A stretch of 64,000 nucleotides of DNA from the NCBI GenBank assembly GCA_037783545.1, contig JBBELK010000096.1, forward strand, positions 2,666,001-2,730,000. The letters run 5' to 3'. This stretch comes from Henricia sp. BOLD:AAB3569. Lineage: Eukaryota > Echinodermata > Asteroidea > Spinulosida > Echinasteridae. A model generated the notes under the pieces. The model was not told the origin of the DNA, did not search any database, and worked only from the letters and a program-made list of their open reading frames with translations. Both the position numbers and the translations under genes were made by a program. The number at the start of each line of letters is the position of its first letter. Within the stretch, counting starts at the first letter, position 1. Positions 10,577 to 24,498 of this stretch are shown here, in pieces.

Positions 10577-13500
10577 ATGCAACATTTGAAGTACGTCGGA
10601 AAATTTCTTGACTTCCAAATTTGCCGACGTTTGGACCACACTTTGACCAAATTCCCGTCCCAAACAAGACTGAGCATGCGCACGAGTGATCAGGAATACA
10701 CGGACAGCCACGGTCTGCAGAGCAGGCAGGAAGCCCGAGCCCAGTTTTCCCTAAACTCTGAAATTTCTCGGCCATTTCTCGGCGAAAGTCTGTCAATTTT
10801 TCAGGACAAGTGCGGAATATAGACTGTTTGGAGCATGCAAAATTTGAAGTACGTCGGAAAATTTCTTGACTTACAAATTTGCCGACGTTTGGACCACACT
10901 TTGACCAAATTCCCGTCCCAAACAAGACTGAGCATGCTCACGAGTGATCAGGAGTACACGGACAGCCACGGTCTGCAGAGCAGGCAGGAAGCCCGAGCCC
11001 AGTTTTCCCCAAACTCTGAAATTTCTCGGCCATTTCTCGGCGAAAGTCTTTAAATTTTTCAGGACAAGTGCGGAATATAGACTGTTTGGAGCATGCCAAA
11101 TTTGAAGTACGTCGGAAAATTTCTTGACTTACAAATTTGCCGACGTTTGGACCACACTTTGACCAAATTCCCGTCCCAAACAAGACTGAGCATGCTCACG
11201 AGTGATCAGGAATACACGGACAGCCACGGTCTGCAGAGCAGGCAGGAAGCCCGAGCCCAGTTTTCCCTAAACTCTGAAATTTCTCGGCCATTTCTCGGCG
11301 AAAGTCTGTCAATTTTTCAGGACAAGTGCGGAATATAGACTGTTTGGAGCATGCAAAATTTGAAGTACGTCGGAAAATTTCTTGACTTCCAAATTTGCCG
11401 ACGTTTGGACCACACTTTGACCAAATTCCCGTCCCAAACAAGACTGAGCATGCTCACGAGTGATCAGGAATACACGGACAGCCACGGTCTGCAGAGCAGG
11501 CAGGAAGCCCGAGCCCAGTTTTCCCTAAACTCTGAAATTTCTCGGCCATTTCCCGGCGAAAGTCTGTCAATTTTTCAGGACAAGTGCGGAATATAGACTG
11601 TTTGGAGCATGCAAATTTTGAAGTTCGTCTGAAAATATCTTGACTTCAAAATTTGCCGACGTTTGGACCACACTTTGACCAAATTCCCGTCACAAACAAG
11701 ACTGAGCATGCGCACGAGTGATCAGGAGTACACGGACAGCCACGGTTTGCAGAGCAGGCAGGAAGCCCGGGCCCAGTTTTCCCTAAACTCTGAAATTTCT
11801 CGGCCAATTCCCGGCGAAAGTCTGTCAATTTTTCAGGACAAGTGCGGAATATAGACTGTTTGGAGCATGCAAAATTTGAAGTACGTCGGAACATTTCTTG
11901 ACTTCCAAATTTGCCGACGTTTGGACCACACTTTGACCAAATTCCCGTCCCATGCTCAGTCGAGCATGCGCACGAGTGATCAGGAGTACACGGACAGCCA
12001 CGGTCTGCAGAGCAGGCAGGAAGCCCGAGCCCAGTTTTCCCTAAACTCTGAAATTTCTCGGCCATTTCCCGGCGAAAGTCTGTCAATTTTTCAGGACAAG
12101 TGCGGAATATAGACTGTTTGGAGCATGCAACATTTGAAGTACGTCGGAAAATTTCTTGACTTCCAAATTTGCCGACGTTTGGACCACACTTTGACCAAAT
12201 TCCCGTCCCAAACAAGACTGAGCATGCGCACGAGTGATCGGAATACACGGACAGCCACGGTCTGCAGAGCAGGCAGGAAGCCCGAGCCCAGTTTTCCCTA
12301 AACTCTGAAATTTCTCGGCCATTTCCCGGCGAAAGTCTGTCAATTTTTTAGGACAAGTGCGGAATATAGACTGTTTGGAGCATGCAACATTTGAAGTACG
12401 TCGGAAAATTTCTTGACTTCCAAATTTGCCGACGTTTGGACCACACTTTGACCAAATTCCCGTCCCAAACAAGACTGAGCATGCGCACGAGTGATCAGGA
12501 ATACACGGACAGCCACGGTCTGCAGAGCAGGCAGGAAGCCCGAGCCCAGTTTTCCCTAAACTCTGAAATTTCTCGGCCATTTCTCGGCGAAAGTCTGTCA
12601 ATTTTTCAGGACAAGTGCGGAATATAGACTGTTTGGAGCATGCAAAATTTGAAGTACGTCGGAAAATTTCTTGACTTACAAATTTGCCGACGTTTGGACC
12701 ACACTTTGACCAAATTCCCGTCCCAAACAAGACTGAGCATGCTCACGAGTGATCAGGAGTACACGGACAGCCACGGTCTGCAGAGCAGGCAGGAAGCCCG
12801 AGCCCAGTTTTCCCCAAACTCTGAAATTTCTCGGCCATTTCTCGGCGAAAGTCTTTAAATTTTTCAGGACAAGTGCGGAATATAGACTGTTTGGAGCATG
12901 CCAAATTTGAAGTACGTCGGAAAATTTCTTGACTTACAAATTTGCCGACGTTTGGACCACACTTTGACCAAATTCCCGTCCCAAACAAGACTGAGCATGC
13001 TCACGAGTGATCAGGAATACACGGACAGCCACGGTCTGCAGAGCAGGCAGGAAGCCCGAGCCCAGTTTTCCCTAAACTCTGAAATTTCTCGGCCATTTCT
13101 CGGCGAAAGTCTGTCAATTTTTCAGGACAAGTGCGGAATATAGACTGTTTGGAGCATGCAAAATTTGAAGTACGTCGGAAAATTTCTTGACTTCCAAATT
13201 TGCCGACGTTTGGACCACACTTTGACCAAATTCCCGTCCCAAACAAGACTGAGCATGCTCACGAGTGATCAGGAATACACGGACAGCCACGGTCTGCAGA
13301 GCAGGCAGGAAGCCCGAGCCCAGTTTTCCCTAAACTCTGAAATTTCTCGGCCATTTCCCGGCGAAAGTCTGTCAATTTTTCAGGACAAGTGCGGAATATA
13401 GACTGTTTGGAGCATGCAAATTTTGAAGTTCGTCTGAAAATATCTTGACTTCAAAATTTGCCGACGTTTGGACCACACTTTGACCAAATTCCCGTCACAA

Positions 13501-14444
13501 ACAAGACTGAGCATGCGCACGAGTGATCAGGAGTACACGGACAGCCACGGTTTGCAGAGCAGGCAGGAAGCCCGGGCCCAGTTTTCCCTAAACTCTGAAA
13601 TTTCTCGGCCAATTCCCGGCGAAAGTCTGTCAATTTTTCAGGACAAGTGCGGAATATAGACTGTTTGGAGCATGCAAAATTTGAAGTACGTCGGAACATT
13701 TCTTGACTTCCAAATTTGCCGACGTTTGGACCACACTTTGACCAAATTCCCGTCCCATGCTCAGTCGAGCATGCGCACGAGTGATCAGGAGTACACGGAC
13801 AGCCACGGTCTGCAGAGCAGGCAGGAAGCCCGAGCCCAGTTTTCCCTAAACTCTGAAATTTCTCGGCCATTTCCCGGCGAAAGTCTGTCAATTTTTCAGG
13901 ACAAGTGCGGAATATAGACTGTTTGGAGCATGCAACATTTGAAGTACGTCGGAAAATTTCTTGACTTCCAAATTTGCCGACGTTTGGACCACACTTTGAC
14001 CAAATTCCCGTCCCAAACAAGACTGAGCATGCGCACGAGTGATCGGAATACACGGACAGCCACGGTCTGCAGAGCAGGCAGGAAGCCCGAGCCCAGTTTT
14101 CCCTAAACTCTGAAATTTCTCGGCCATTTCCCGGCGAAAGTCTGTCAATTTTTTAGGACAAGTGCGGAATATAGACTGTTTGGAGCATGCAACATTTGAA
14201 GTACGTCGGAAAATTTCTTGACTTCCAAATTTGCCGACGTTTGGACCACACTTTGACCAAATTCCCGTCCCAAACAAGACTGAGCATGCGCACGAGTGAT
14301 CAGGAATACACGGACAGCCACGGTCTGCAGAGCAGGCAGGAAGCCCGAGCCCAGTTTTCCCTAAACTCTGAAATTTCTCGGCCATTTCTCGGCGAAAGTC
14401 TGTCAATTTTTCAGGACAAGTGCGGAATATAGACTGTTTGGAGC

Positions 14445-15992
14445 ATGCAAAATTTGAAGTACGTCGGAAAATTTCTTGACTTACAAATTTGCCGACGTTT
14501 GGACCACACTTTGACCAAATTCCCGTCCCAAACAAGACTGAGCATGCTCACGAGTGATCAGGAGTACACGGACAGCCACGGTCTGCAGAGCAGGCAGGAA
14601 GCCCGAGCCCAGTTTTCCCCAAACTCTGAAATTTCTCGGCCATTTCTCGGCGAAAGTCTGTCAATTTTTCAGGACAAGTGCCGAATATAGACTGTTTGGA
14701 GCATGCCAAATTTGAAGTACGTCGGAAAATTTCTTGACTTACAAATTTGCCGACGTTTGGACCACACTTTGACCAAATTCCCGTCCCAAACAAGACTGAG
14801 CATGCTCACGAGTGATCAGGAATACACGGACAGCCACGGTCTGCAGAGCAGGCAGGAAGCCCGAGCCCAGTTTTCCCTAAACTCTGAAATTTCTCGGCCA
14901 TTTCCCGGCGAAAGTCTGTCAATTTTTCAGGACAAGTGCGGAATATAGACTGTTTGGAGCATGCACAATTTGAAGTACGTCGGAAAATTTCTTGACTTCC
15001 AAATTTGCCGACGTTTGGACCACACTTTGACCAAATTCCCGTCCCAAACAAGACTGAGCATGCGCACGAGTGATCAGGAATACACGGACAGCCACGGTCT
15101 GCAGAGCAGGCAGGAAGCCCGAGCCCAGTTTTCCCTAAACTCTGAAATTTCTCGGCCATTTCTCGGCGAAAGTCTGTCAATTTTTCAGGACAAGTGCGGA
15201 ATATAGACTGTTTGGAGCATGCAAAATTTGAAGTACGTCGGAAAATTTCTTGACTTACAAATTTGCCGACGTTTGGACCACACTTTGACCAAATTCCCGT
15301 CCCAAACAAGACTGAGCATGCTCACGAGTGATCAGGAGTACACGGACAGCCACGGTCTGCAGAGCAGGCAGGAAGCCCGAGCCCAGTTTTCCCCAAACTC
15401 TGAAATTTCTCGGCCATTTCTCGGCGAAAGTCTGTCAATTTTTCAGGACAAGTGCCGAATATAGACTGTTTGGAGCATGCCAAATTTGAAGTACGTCGGA
15501 AAATTTCTTGACTTACAAATTTGCCGACGTTTGGACCACACTTTGACCAAATTCCCGTCCCAAACAAGACTGAGCATGCTCACGAGTGATCAGGAATACA
15601 CGGACAGCCACGGTCTGCAGAGCAGGCAGGAAGCCCGAGCCCAGTTTTCCCTAAACTCTGAAATTTCTCGGCCATTTCCCGGCGAAAGTCTGTCAATTTT
15701 TCAGGACAAGTGCGGAATATAGACTGTTTGGAGCATGCACAATTTGAAGTACGTCGGAAAATTTCTTGACTTCCAAATTTGCCGACGTTTGGACCACACT
15801 TTGACCAAATTCCCGTCCCAAACAAGACTGAGCATGCGCACGAGTGATCAGGAATACACGGACAGCCACGGTCTGCAGAGCAGGCATGAAGCCCTAGCCC
15901 AGTTTTCCCTAAACTCTGAAATTTCTCGGCCATTTCCCGGCGAAAGTCTGTCAATTTTTCAGGACAAGTGCGGAATATAGACTGTTTGGAGC
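14445..15992 (+). repeat. 774 bp trimer (C, C, A), two copies
   Basis: Units 14445-15218 and 15219-15992 share 'agtgccgaatatag' at the end of the first monomer, an 'atgccaaat' start for the second and an 'atgcacaat' start for the third. The third monomer of the second unit differs from ~15886 on, with 'aggcatgaagccctagcc', which begins a junction to the 257 bp monomer at 15993. Confidence 0.88.
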
Positions 15993-18054
15993 ATGCAAAA
16001 TTTGAAGTACGTCGGAAAATTGTTGACTTCCAAATTTGCCGACGTTTGGACCACACTTTGACCAAATTCCCGTCCCAAACAAGACTGAGCATGCGCACGA
16101 GTGATCAGGAATACACGGACAGCCACGGTCTGCAGAGCAGGCAGGAAGCCCGAGCCCAGTTTTCCCTAAACTCTGAAATTTCTCGGCCATTTCCCGGCGA
16201 AAGTCTGTCAATTTTTCAGGACAAGTGCGGAATATAGACTGTTTGGAGCATGCAACATTTGAAGTACGTCGGAAAATTTCTTGACTTCCAAATTTGCCGA
16301 CGTTTGGACCACACTTTGACCAAATTCCCGTCCCAAACAAGACTGAGCATGCGCACGAGTGATCAGGAATACACGGACAGCCACGGTCTGCAGAGCAGGC
16401 AGGAAGCCCGAGCCCAGTTTTCCCTAAACTCTGAAATTTCTCGGCCATTTCTCGGCGAAAGTCTGTCAATTTTTCAGGACAAGTGCGGAATATAGACTGT
16501 TTGGAGCATGCAAAATTTGAAGTACGTCGGAAAATTTCTTGACTTACAAATTTGCCGACGTTTGGACCACACTTTGACCAAATTCCCGTCCCAAACAAGA
16601 CTGAGCATGCGCACGAGTGATCAGGAGTACACGGACAGCCACGGTTTGCAGAGCAGGCAGGAAGCCCGGGCCCAGTTTTCCCTAAACTCTGAAATTTCTC
16701 GGCCATTTCCCGGCGAAAGTCTGTCAATTTTTCAGGACAAGTGCGGAATATAGACTGTTTGGAGCAAGCAAAATTTGAAGTACGTCGGAAAATTTCTTGA
16801 CTTCCAAATTTGCCGACGTTTGGACCACACTTTGACCAAATTCCCGTCCCATGCTCAGTCGAGCATGCGCACGAGTGATCAGGAGTACACGGACAGCCAC
16901 GGTCTGCAGAGCAGGCAGGAAGCCCGAGCCCAGTTTTCCCCAAACTCTGAAATTTCTCGGCCATTTCTCGGCGAAAGTCTGTCAATTTTTCAGGACAAGT
17001 GCGGAATATAGACTGTTTGGAGCATGCCAAATTTGAAGTACGTCGGAAAATTTCTTGACTTACAAATTTGCCGACGTTTGGACCACACTTTGACCAAATT
17101 CCCGTCCCAAACAAGACTGAGCATGCTCACGAGTGATCAGGAATACACGGACAGCCACGGTCTGCAGAGCAGGCAGGAAGCCCGAGCCCAGTTTTCCCTA
17201 AACTCTGAAATTTCTCGGCCATTTCCCGGCGAAAGTCTGTCAATTTTTCAGGACAAGTGCGGAATATAGACTGTTTGGAGCATGCAAAATTTGAAGTACG
17301 TCGGAAAATTTCTTGACTTCCAAATTTGCCGACGTTTGGACCACACTTTGAACAAATTCCCGTCCCAAACAAGACTGAGCATGCGCACGAGTGATCAGGA
17401 ATACACGGACAGCCACGGTCTGCAGAGCAGGCATGAAGCCCGAGCCCAGTTTTCCCTAAACTCTGAAATTTCTCGGCCATTTCCCGGCGAAAGTCTGTCA
17501 ATTTTTCAGGACAAGTGCGGAATATAGACTGTTTGGAGCATGCAAAATTTGAAGTACGTCGGAAAATTGTTGACTTCCAAATTTGCCGACGTTTGGACCA
17601 CACTTTGACCAAATTCCCGTCCCAAACAAGACTGAGCATGCGCACGAGTGATCAGGAGTACACGGACAGCCACGGTCTGCAGAGCAGGCAGGAAGCCCGG
17701 GCCCAGTTTTCCCTAAACTCTGAAATTTCTCGGCCATTTCCCGGCGAAAGTCTGTCAATTTTCCAGGACAAGTGCGGAATATAGACTGTTTGGAGCAAGC
17801 AAAATTTGAAGTACGTCGGAAAATTTCTTGACTTCCAAATTTGCCGACGTTTGGACCACACTTTGACCAAATTCCCGTCCCAAACAAGACTGAGCATGCG
17901 CACGAGTGATCAGGAGTACACGGACAGCCACGGTCTGCAGAGCAGGCAGGAAGCCCGAGCCCAGTTTTCCCTAAACTCTGAAATTTCTCGGCCATTTCCC
18001 GGCGAAAGTCTGTCAATTTTTCAGGACAAGTGCGGAAAATAGACTGTTTGGAGC
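15993..18054 (+). repeat. Mixed A / C / 257 bp monomers, no simple higher-order period
   Basis: Eight monomers (15993, 16250, 16508, 16766, 17024, 17282, 17540, 17797) contain two 257 bp copies, one B (16766) and one C (17024). 15993-17281 corresponds to 20634-21922 at an offset of 4641 bp (18 monomers). The 'aggcatgaag' variant seen at 17282 recurs in the monomer just before many 257 bp copies. Confidence 0.8.
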
Positions 18055-20375
18055 ATGCCAAATTTGAAGTACGTCGGAAAATTTCTTGACTTCCAAATTT
18101 GCCGACGTTTGGACCACACTTTGACCAAATTCCCGTCCCAAACAAGACTGAGCATGCGCACGAGTGATCAGGAATACACGGACAGCCACGGTCTGCAGAG
18201 CAGGCAGGAAGCCCGAGCCCAGTTTTCCCTAAACTCTGAAATTTCTCGGCCATTTCTCGGCGAAAGTCTGTCAATTTTTCAGGACAAGTGCGGAATATAG
18301 ACTGTTTGGAGCATGCAAAATTTGAAGTACGTCGGAAAATGTCTTGACTTACAAATTTGCCGACGTTTGGACCACACTTTGACCAAATTCCCGTCCCAAA
18401 CAAGACTGAGCATGCTCACGAGTGATCAGGAGTACACGGACAGCCACGGTCTGCAGAGCAGGCAGGAAGCCCGAGCCCAGTTTTCCCCAAACTCTGAAAT
18501 TTCTCGGCCATTTCTCGGCGAAAGTCTGTCAATTTTTCAGGACAAGTGCGGAATATAGACTGTTTGGAGCATTCAAAATTTGAAGTACGTCGGAAAATTT
18601 CTTGACTTCCAAATTTGCCGACGTTTGGACCACACTTTGACCAAATTCCCGTCCCAAACAAGACTGAGCATGCGCACGAGTGATCAGGAATACACGGACA
18701 GCCACGGTCTGCAGAGCAGGCAGGAAGCCCGAGCCCAGTTTTCCCTAAACTCTGAAATTTCTCGGCCATTTCCCGGCGAAAGTCTGTCAATTTTTCAGGA
18801 CAAGTGCGGAATATAGACTGTTTGGAGCATGCAACATTTGAAGTACGTCGGAAAATTTCTTGACTTCCAAATTTGCCGACGTTTGGACCACACTTTGACC
18901 AAATTCCCGTCCCAAACAAGACTGAGCATGCGCACGAGTGATCAGGAGTACACGGACAGCCACGGTCTGCAGAGCAGGCAGGAAGCCCGAGCCCAGTTTT
19001 CCCTAAACTCTGAAATTTCTCGGCCATTTCCCGGCGAAAGTCTGTCAATTTTTCAGGACAAGTGCGGAAAATAGACTGTTTGGAGCATGCCAAATTTGAA
19101 GTACGTCGGAAAATTTCTTGACTTCCAAATTTGCCGACGTTTGGACCACACTTTGACCAAATTCCCGTCCCAAACAAGACTGAGCATGCGCACGAGTGAT
19201 CAGGAATACACGGACAGCCACGGTCTGCAGAGCAGGCAGGAAGCCCGAGCCCAGTTTTCCCTAAACTCTGAAATTTCTCGGCCATTTCTCGGCGAAAGTC
19301 TGTCAATTTTTCAGGACAAGTGCGGAATATAGACTGTTTGGAGCATGCAAAATTTGAAGTACGTCGGAAAATGTCTTGACTTACAAATTTGCCGACGTTT
19401 GGACCACACTTTGACCAAATTCCCGTCCCAAACAAGACTGAGCATGCTCACGAGTGATCAGGAGTACACGGACAGCCACGGTCTGCAGAGCAGGCAGGAA
19501 GCCCGAGCCCAGTTTTCCCCAAACTCTGAAATTTCTCGGCCATTTCTCGGCGAAAGTCTGTCAATTTTTCAGGACAAGTGCGGAATATAGACTGTTTGGA
19601 GCATGCAACATTTGAAGTACGTCGGAAAATTGTTGACTTCCAAATTTGCCGACGTTTGGACCACACTTTGACCAAATTCCCGTCCCAAACAAGACTGAGC
19701 ATGCGCACGAGTGATCAGGAATACACGGACAGCCACGGTCTGCAGAGCAGGCAGGAAGCCCGAGCCCAGTTTTCCCTAAACTCTGAAATTTCTCGGCCAT
19801 TTCCCGGCGAAAGTCTGTCAATTTTTCAGGACAAGTGCGGAAAATAGACTGTTTGGAGCATGCCAAATTTGAAGTACGTCGGAAAATTTCTTGACTTCCA
19901 AATTTGCCGACGTTTGGACCACACTTTGACCAAATTCCCGTCCCAAACAAGACTGAGCATGCGCACGAGTGATCAGGAATACACGGACAGCCACGGTCTG
20001 CAGAGCAGGCAGGAAGCCCGAGCCCAGTTTTCCCTAAACTCTGAAATTTCTCGGCCATTTCTCGGCGAAAGTCTGTCAATTTTTCAGGACAAGTGCGGAA
20101 TATAGACTGTTTGGAGCATGCAAAATTTGAAGTACGTCGGAAAATGTCTTGACTTACAAATTTGCCGACGTTTGGACCACACTTTGACCAAATTCCCGTC
20201 CCAAACAAGACTGAGCATGCTCACGAGTGATCAGGAGTACACGGACAGCCACGGTCTGCAGAGCAGGCAGGAAGCCCGAGCCCAGTTTTCCCCAAACTCT
20301 GAAATTTCTCGGCCATTTCTCGGCGAAAGTCTGTCAATTTTTCAGGACAAGTGCGGAATATAGACTGTTTGGAGC
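18055..20375 (+). repeat. 1032 bp tetramer followed by 773 bp trimer of the same lineage
   Basis: The monomer pair 'atgccaaat...' plus 'cggaaaatgtcttgac' occurs at 18055/18313, 19087/19345 and 19860/20118. The first interval is four monomers (1032 bp). The second is three (773 bp), with the 257 bp monomer at 19603 standing where two monomers (18571 and 18829) stood before. 19603 keeps the 'gcggaaaatag' ending of 18829, so it looks like a chimera from a one-monomer contraction. Confidence 0.85.
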
Positions 20376-21664
20376 ATGCACAATTTGAAGTACGTCGGAA
20401 AATTTCTTGACTTCCAAATTTGCCGACGTTTGGACCACACTTTGACCAAATTCCCGTCCCAAACAAGACTGAGCATGCGCACGAGTGATCAGGAATACAC
20501 GGACAGCCACGGTCTGCAGAGCAGGCATGAAGCCCGAGCCCAGTTTTCCCTAAACTCTGAAATTTCTCGGCCATTTCCCGGCGAAAGTCTGTCAATTTTT
20601 CAGGACAAGTGCGGAATATAGACTGTTTGGAGCATGCAAAATTTGAAGTACGTCGGAAAATTGTTGACTTCCAAATTTGCCGACGTTTGGACCACACTTT
20701 GACCAAATTCCCGTCCCAAACAAGACTGAGCATGCGCACGAGTGATCAGGAATACACGGACAGCCACGGTCTGCAGAGCAGGCAGGAAGCCCGAGCCCAG
20801 TTTTCCCTAAACTCTGAAATTTCTCGGCCATTTCCCGGCGAAAGTCTGTCAATTTTTCAGGACAAGTGCGGAATATAGACTGTTTGGAGCATGCAACATT
20901 TGAAGTACGTCGGAAAATTTCTTGACTTCCAAATTTGCCGACGTTTGGACCACACTTTGACCAAATTCCCGTCCCAAACAAGACTGAGCATGCGCACGAG
21001 TGATCAGGAATACACGAACAGCCACGGTCTGCAGAGCAGGCAGGAAGCCCGAGCCCAGTTTTCCCTAAACTCTGAAATTTATCGGCCATTTCTCGGCGAA
21101 AGTCTGTCAATTTTTCAGGACAAGTGCGGAATATAGACTGTTTGGAGCATGCAACATTTGAAGTACGTCGGAAAATTTCTTGACTTACAAATTTGCCGAC
21201 GTTTGGACCACACTTTGACCAAATTCCCGTCCCAAACAAGACTGAGCATGCGCACGAGTGATCAGGAGTACACGGACAGCCACGGTTTGCAGAGCAGGCA
21301 GGAAGCCCGGGCCCAGTTTTCCCTAAACTCTGAAATTTCTCGGCCATTTCCCGGCGAAAGTCTGTCAATTTTTCAGGACAAGTGCGGAATATAGACTGTT
21401 TAGAGCAAGCAAAATTTGAAGTACGTCGGAAAATTTCTTGACTTCCAAATTTGCCGACGTTTGGACCACACTTTGACCAAATTCCCGTCCCATGCTCAGT
21501 CGAGCATGCGCACGAGTGATCAGGAGTACACGGACAGCCACGGTCTGCAGAGCAGGCAGGAAGCCCGAGCTCAGTTTTCCCCAAACTCTGAAATTTCTCG
21601 GCCATTTCTCGGCGAAAGTCTGTCAATTTTTCAGGACAAGTGCGGAATATAGACTGTTTGGAGC

Positions 21665-23210
21665 ATGCCAAATTTGAAGTACGTCGGAAAATTTCTTGAC
21701 TTACAAATTTGCCGACGTTTGGACCACACTTTGACCAAATTCCCGTCCCAAACAAGACTGAGCATGCTCACGAGTGATCAGGAATACACGGACAGCCACG
21801 GTCTGCAGAGCAGGCAGGAAGCCCGAGCCCAGTTTTCCCTAAACTCTGAAATTTCTCGGCCATTTCCCGGCGAAAGTCTGTCAATTTTTCAGGACAAGTG
21901 CGGAATATAGACTGTTTGGAGCATGCAAAATTTGAAGTACGTCGGAAAATTTATTGACTTCCAAATTTGCCGACGTTTGGACCACACTTTGACCAAATTC
22001 CCGTCCCAAACAAGACTGAGCATGCGCACGAGTGATCAGGAATACACGGACAGCCACGGTCTGCAGAGCAGGCATGAAGCCCGAGCCCAGTTTTCCCTAA
22101 ACTCTGAAATTTCTCGGCCATTTCCCGGCGAAAGTCTGTCAATTTTTCAGGACAAGTGCGGAATATAGACTGTTTGGAGCATGCAAAATTTGAAGTACGT
22201 CGGAAAATTGTTGACTTCCAAATTTGCCGACGTTTGGACCACACTTTGACCAAATTCCCGTCCCAAACAAGACTGAGCATGCGCACGAGTGATCAGGAGT
22301 ACACGGACAGCCACGGTCTGCAGAGCAGGCAGGAAGCCCGAGCTCAGTTTTCCCCAAACTCTGAAATTTCTCGGCCATTTCTCGGCGAAAGTCTGTCAAT
22401 TTTTCAGGACAAGTGCGGAATATAGACTGTTTGGAGCATGCCAAATTTGAAGTACGTCGGAAAATTTCTTGACTTACAAATTTGCCGACGTTTGGACCAC
22501 ACTTTGACCAAATTCCCGTCCCAAACAAGACTGAGCATGCTCACGAGTGATCAGGAATACACGGACAGCCACGGTCTGCAGAGCAGGCAGGAAGCCCGAG
22601 CCCAGTTTTCCCTAAACTCTGAAATTTCTCGGCCATTTCCCGGCGAAAGTCTGTCAATTTTTCAGGACAAGTGCGGAATATAGACTGTTTGGAGCATGCA
22701 AAATTTGAAGTACGTCGGAAAATTTATTGACTTCCAAATTTGCCGACGTTTGGACCACACTTTGACCAAATTCCCGTCCCAAACAAGACTGAGCATGCGC
22801 ACGAGTGATCAGGAATACACGGACAGCCACGGTCTGCAGAGCAGGCATGAAGCCCGAGCCCAGTTTTCCCTAAACTCTGAAATTTCTCGGCCATTTCCCG
22901 GCGAAAGTCTGTCAATTTTTCAGGACAAGTGCGGAATATAGACTGTTTGGAGCATGCAAAATTTGAAGTACGTCGGAAAATTGTTGACTTCCAAATTTGC
23001 CGACGTTTGGACCACACTTTGACCAAATTCCCGTCCCAAACAAGACTGAGCATGCGCACGAGTGATCAGGAGTACACGGACAGCCACGGTTTGCAGAGCA
23101 GGCAGGAAGCCCGGGCCCAGTTTTCCCTAAACTCTGAAATTTCTCGGCCATTTCCCGGCGAAAGTCTGTCAATTTTTCAGGACAAGTGCGGAATATAGAC
23201 TGTTTGGAGC
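21665..23210 (+). repeat. 773 bp trimer, two copies, with a chimeric monomer
   Basis: Units 21665-22437 and 22438-23210 both have order C (atgccaaat), A with 'aatttattgac', 257 bp monomer. The 257 bp monomer closing the first unit (22181-22437) has the left part of a 257 bp copy but the right part of the B monomer at 21407 ('gagctcagttttcccc'). That is the product expected from unequal exchange between misaligned monomers. Confidence 0.87.
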
Positions 23211-24241
23211 ATGCAAAATTTGAAGTACGTCGGAAAATTTCTTGACTTCCAAATTTGCCGACGTTTGGACCACACTTTGACCAAATTCCCGTCCCAAACA
23301 AGACTGAGCATGCGCACGAGTGATCAGGAATACACGGACAGCCACGGTCTGCAGAGCAGGCAGGAAGCCCGAGCCCAGTTTTCCCTAAACTCTGAAATTT
23401 CTCGGCCATTTCCCGGCGAAAGTCTGTCAATTTTTCAGGACAAGTGCGGAAAATAGACTGTTTGGAGCATGCAAAATTTGAAGTACGTCGGAAAATTTCT
23501 TGACTTCCAAATTTGCCGACGTTTGGACCACACTTTGACCAAATTCCCGTCCCAAACAAGACTGAGCATGCGCACGAGTGATCAGGAGTACACGGACAGC
23601 CACGGTTTGCAGAGCAGGCAGGAAGCCCGAGCCCAGTTTTCCCTAAACTCTGAAATTTCTCGGCCATTTCTCGGCGAAAGTCTGTCAATTTTTCAGGACA
23701 AGTGCGGAATATAGACTGTTTGGAGCATGCAAAATTTGAAGTACGTCGGAAAATTTCTTGACTTACAAATTTGCCGACGTTTGGACCACACTTTGACCAA
23801 ATTCCCGTCCCAAACAAGACTGAGCATGCGCACGAGTGATCAGGAATACACGGACAGCCACGGTCTGCAGAGCAGGCATGAAGCCCGAGCCCAGTTTTCC
23901 CTAAACTCTGAAATTTCTCGGCCATTTCCCGGCGAAAGTCTGTCAATTTTTCAGGACAAGTGCGGAATATAGACTGTTTGGAGCATGCAAAATTTGAAGT
24001 ACGTCGGAAAATTGTTGACTTCCAAATTTGCCGACGTTTGGACCACACTTTGACCAAATTCCCGTCCCAAACAAGACTGAGCATGCGCACGAGTGATCAG
24101 GAATACACGGACAGCCACGGTCTGCAGAGCAGGCAGGAAGCCCGAGCCCAGTTTTCCCTAAACTCTGAAATTTCTCGGCCATTTCCCGGCGAAAGTCTGT
24201 CAATTTTTCAGGACAAGTGCGGAATATAGACTGTTTGGAGC

Positions 24242-24498
24242 ATGCAAAATTTGAAGTACGTCGGAAAATTGTTGACTTCCAAATTTGCCGACGTTTGGAC
24301 CACACTTTGACCAAATTCCCGTCCCAAACAAGACTGAGCATGCGCACGAGTGATCAGGAATACACGGACAGCCACGGTCTGCAGAGCAGGCAGGAAGCCC
24401 GAGCCCAGTTTTCCCTAAACTCTGAAATTTCTCGGCCATTTCCCGGCGAAAGTCTGTCAATTTTTCAGGACAAGTGCGGAAAATAGACTGTTTGGAGC
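24242..24498 (+). repeat. 257 bp monomer (dyad single-base deletion)
   Basis: This copy reads ggaaaattgttgac where consensus is ggaaaatttcttgac: one base lost and one substituted at monomer positions 28-31. Twenty-five copies share this state. Starts are 517, 15993, 17540, 19603, 20634, 22181, 22954, 23985, 24242, 25531, 26046, 26303, 27592, 28623, 30944, 32749, 33006, 35585, 36616, 38421, 41258, 51835, 52866, 54671 and 59056. The copy at 517 has a further A to G change. The identical lesion implies one origin followed by spread through duplication. Confidence 0.93.

Larger units (their letters stand above)
9288..14702 (+). repeat. 1805 bp higher-order repeat (7 monomers), three copies
   Basis: Units are 9288-11092, 11093-12897 and 12898-14702, each with monomer order C, C, D, B, A (257 bp subtype), A, C. 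Private markers recur in every unit: 'cccgtcacaaac' and 'ggccaattcccgg' in the third monomer, 'cggaacatttc' in the fourth, and the 'gatcggaa' deletion in the fifth. The first two units end with 'gtctttaaattt'. The third instead has 'gtctgtcaattt' and 'agtgccgaatatag', so its last monomer was replaced or exchanged with the following trimer. The near identity of the units indicates recent amplification. Confidence 0.93.
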
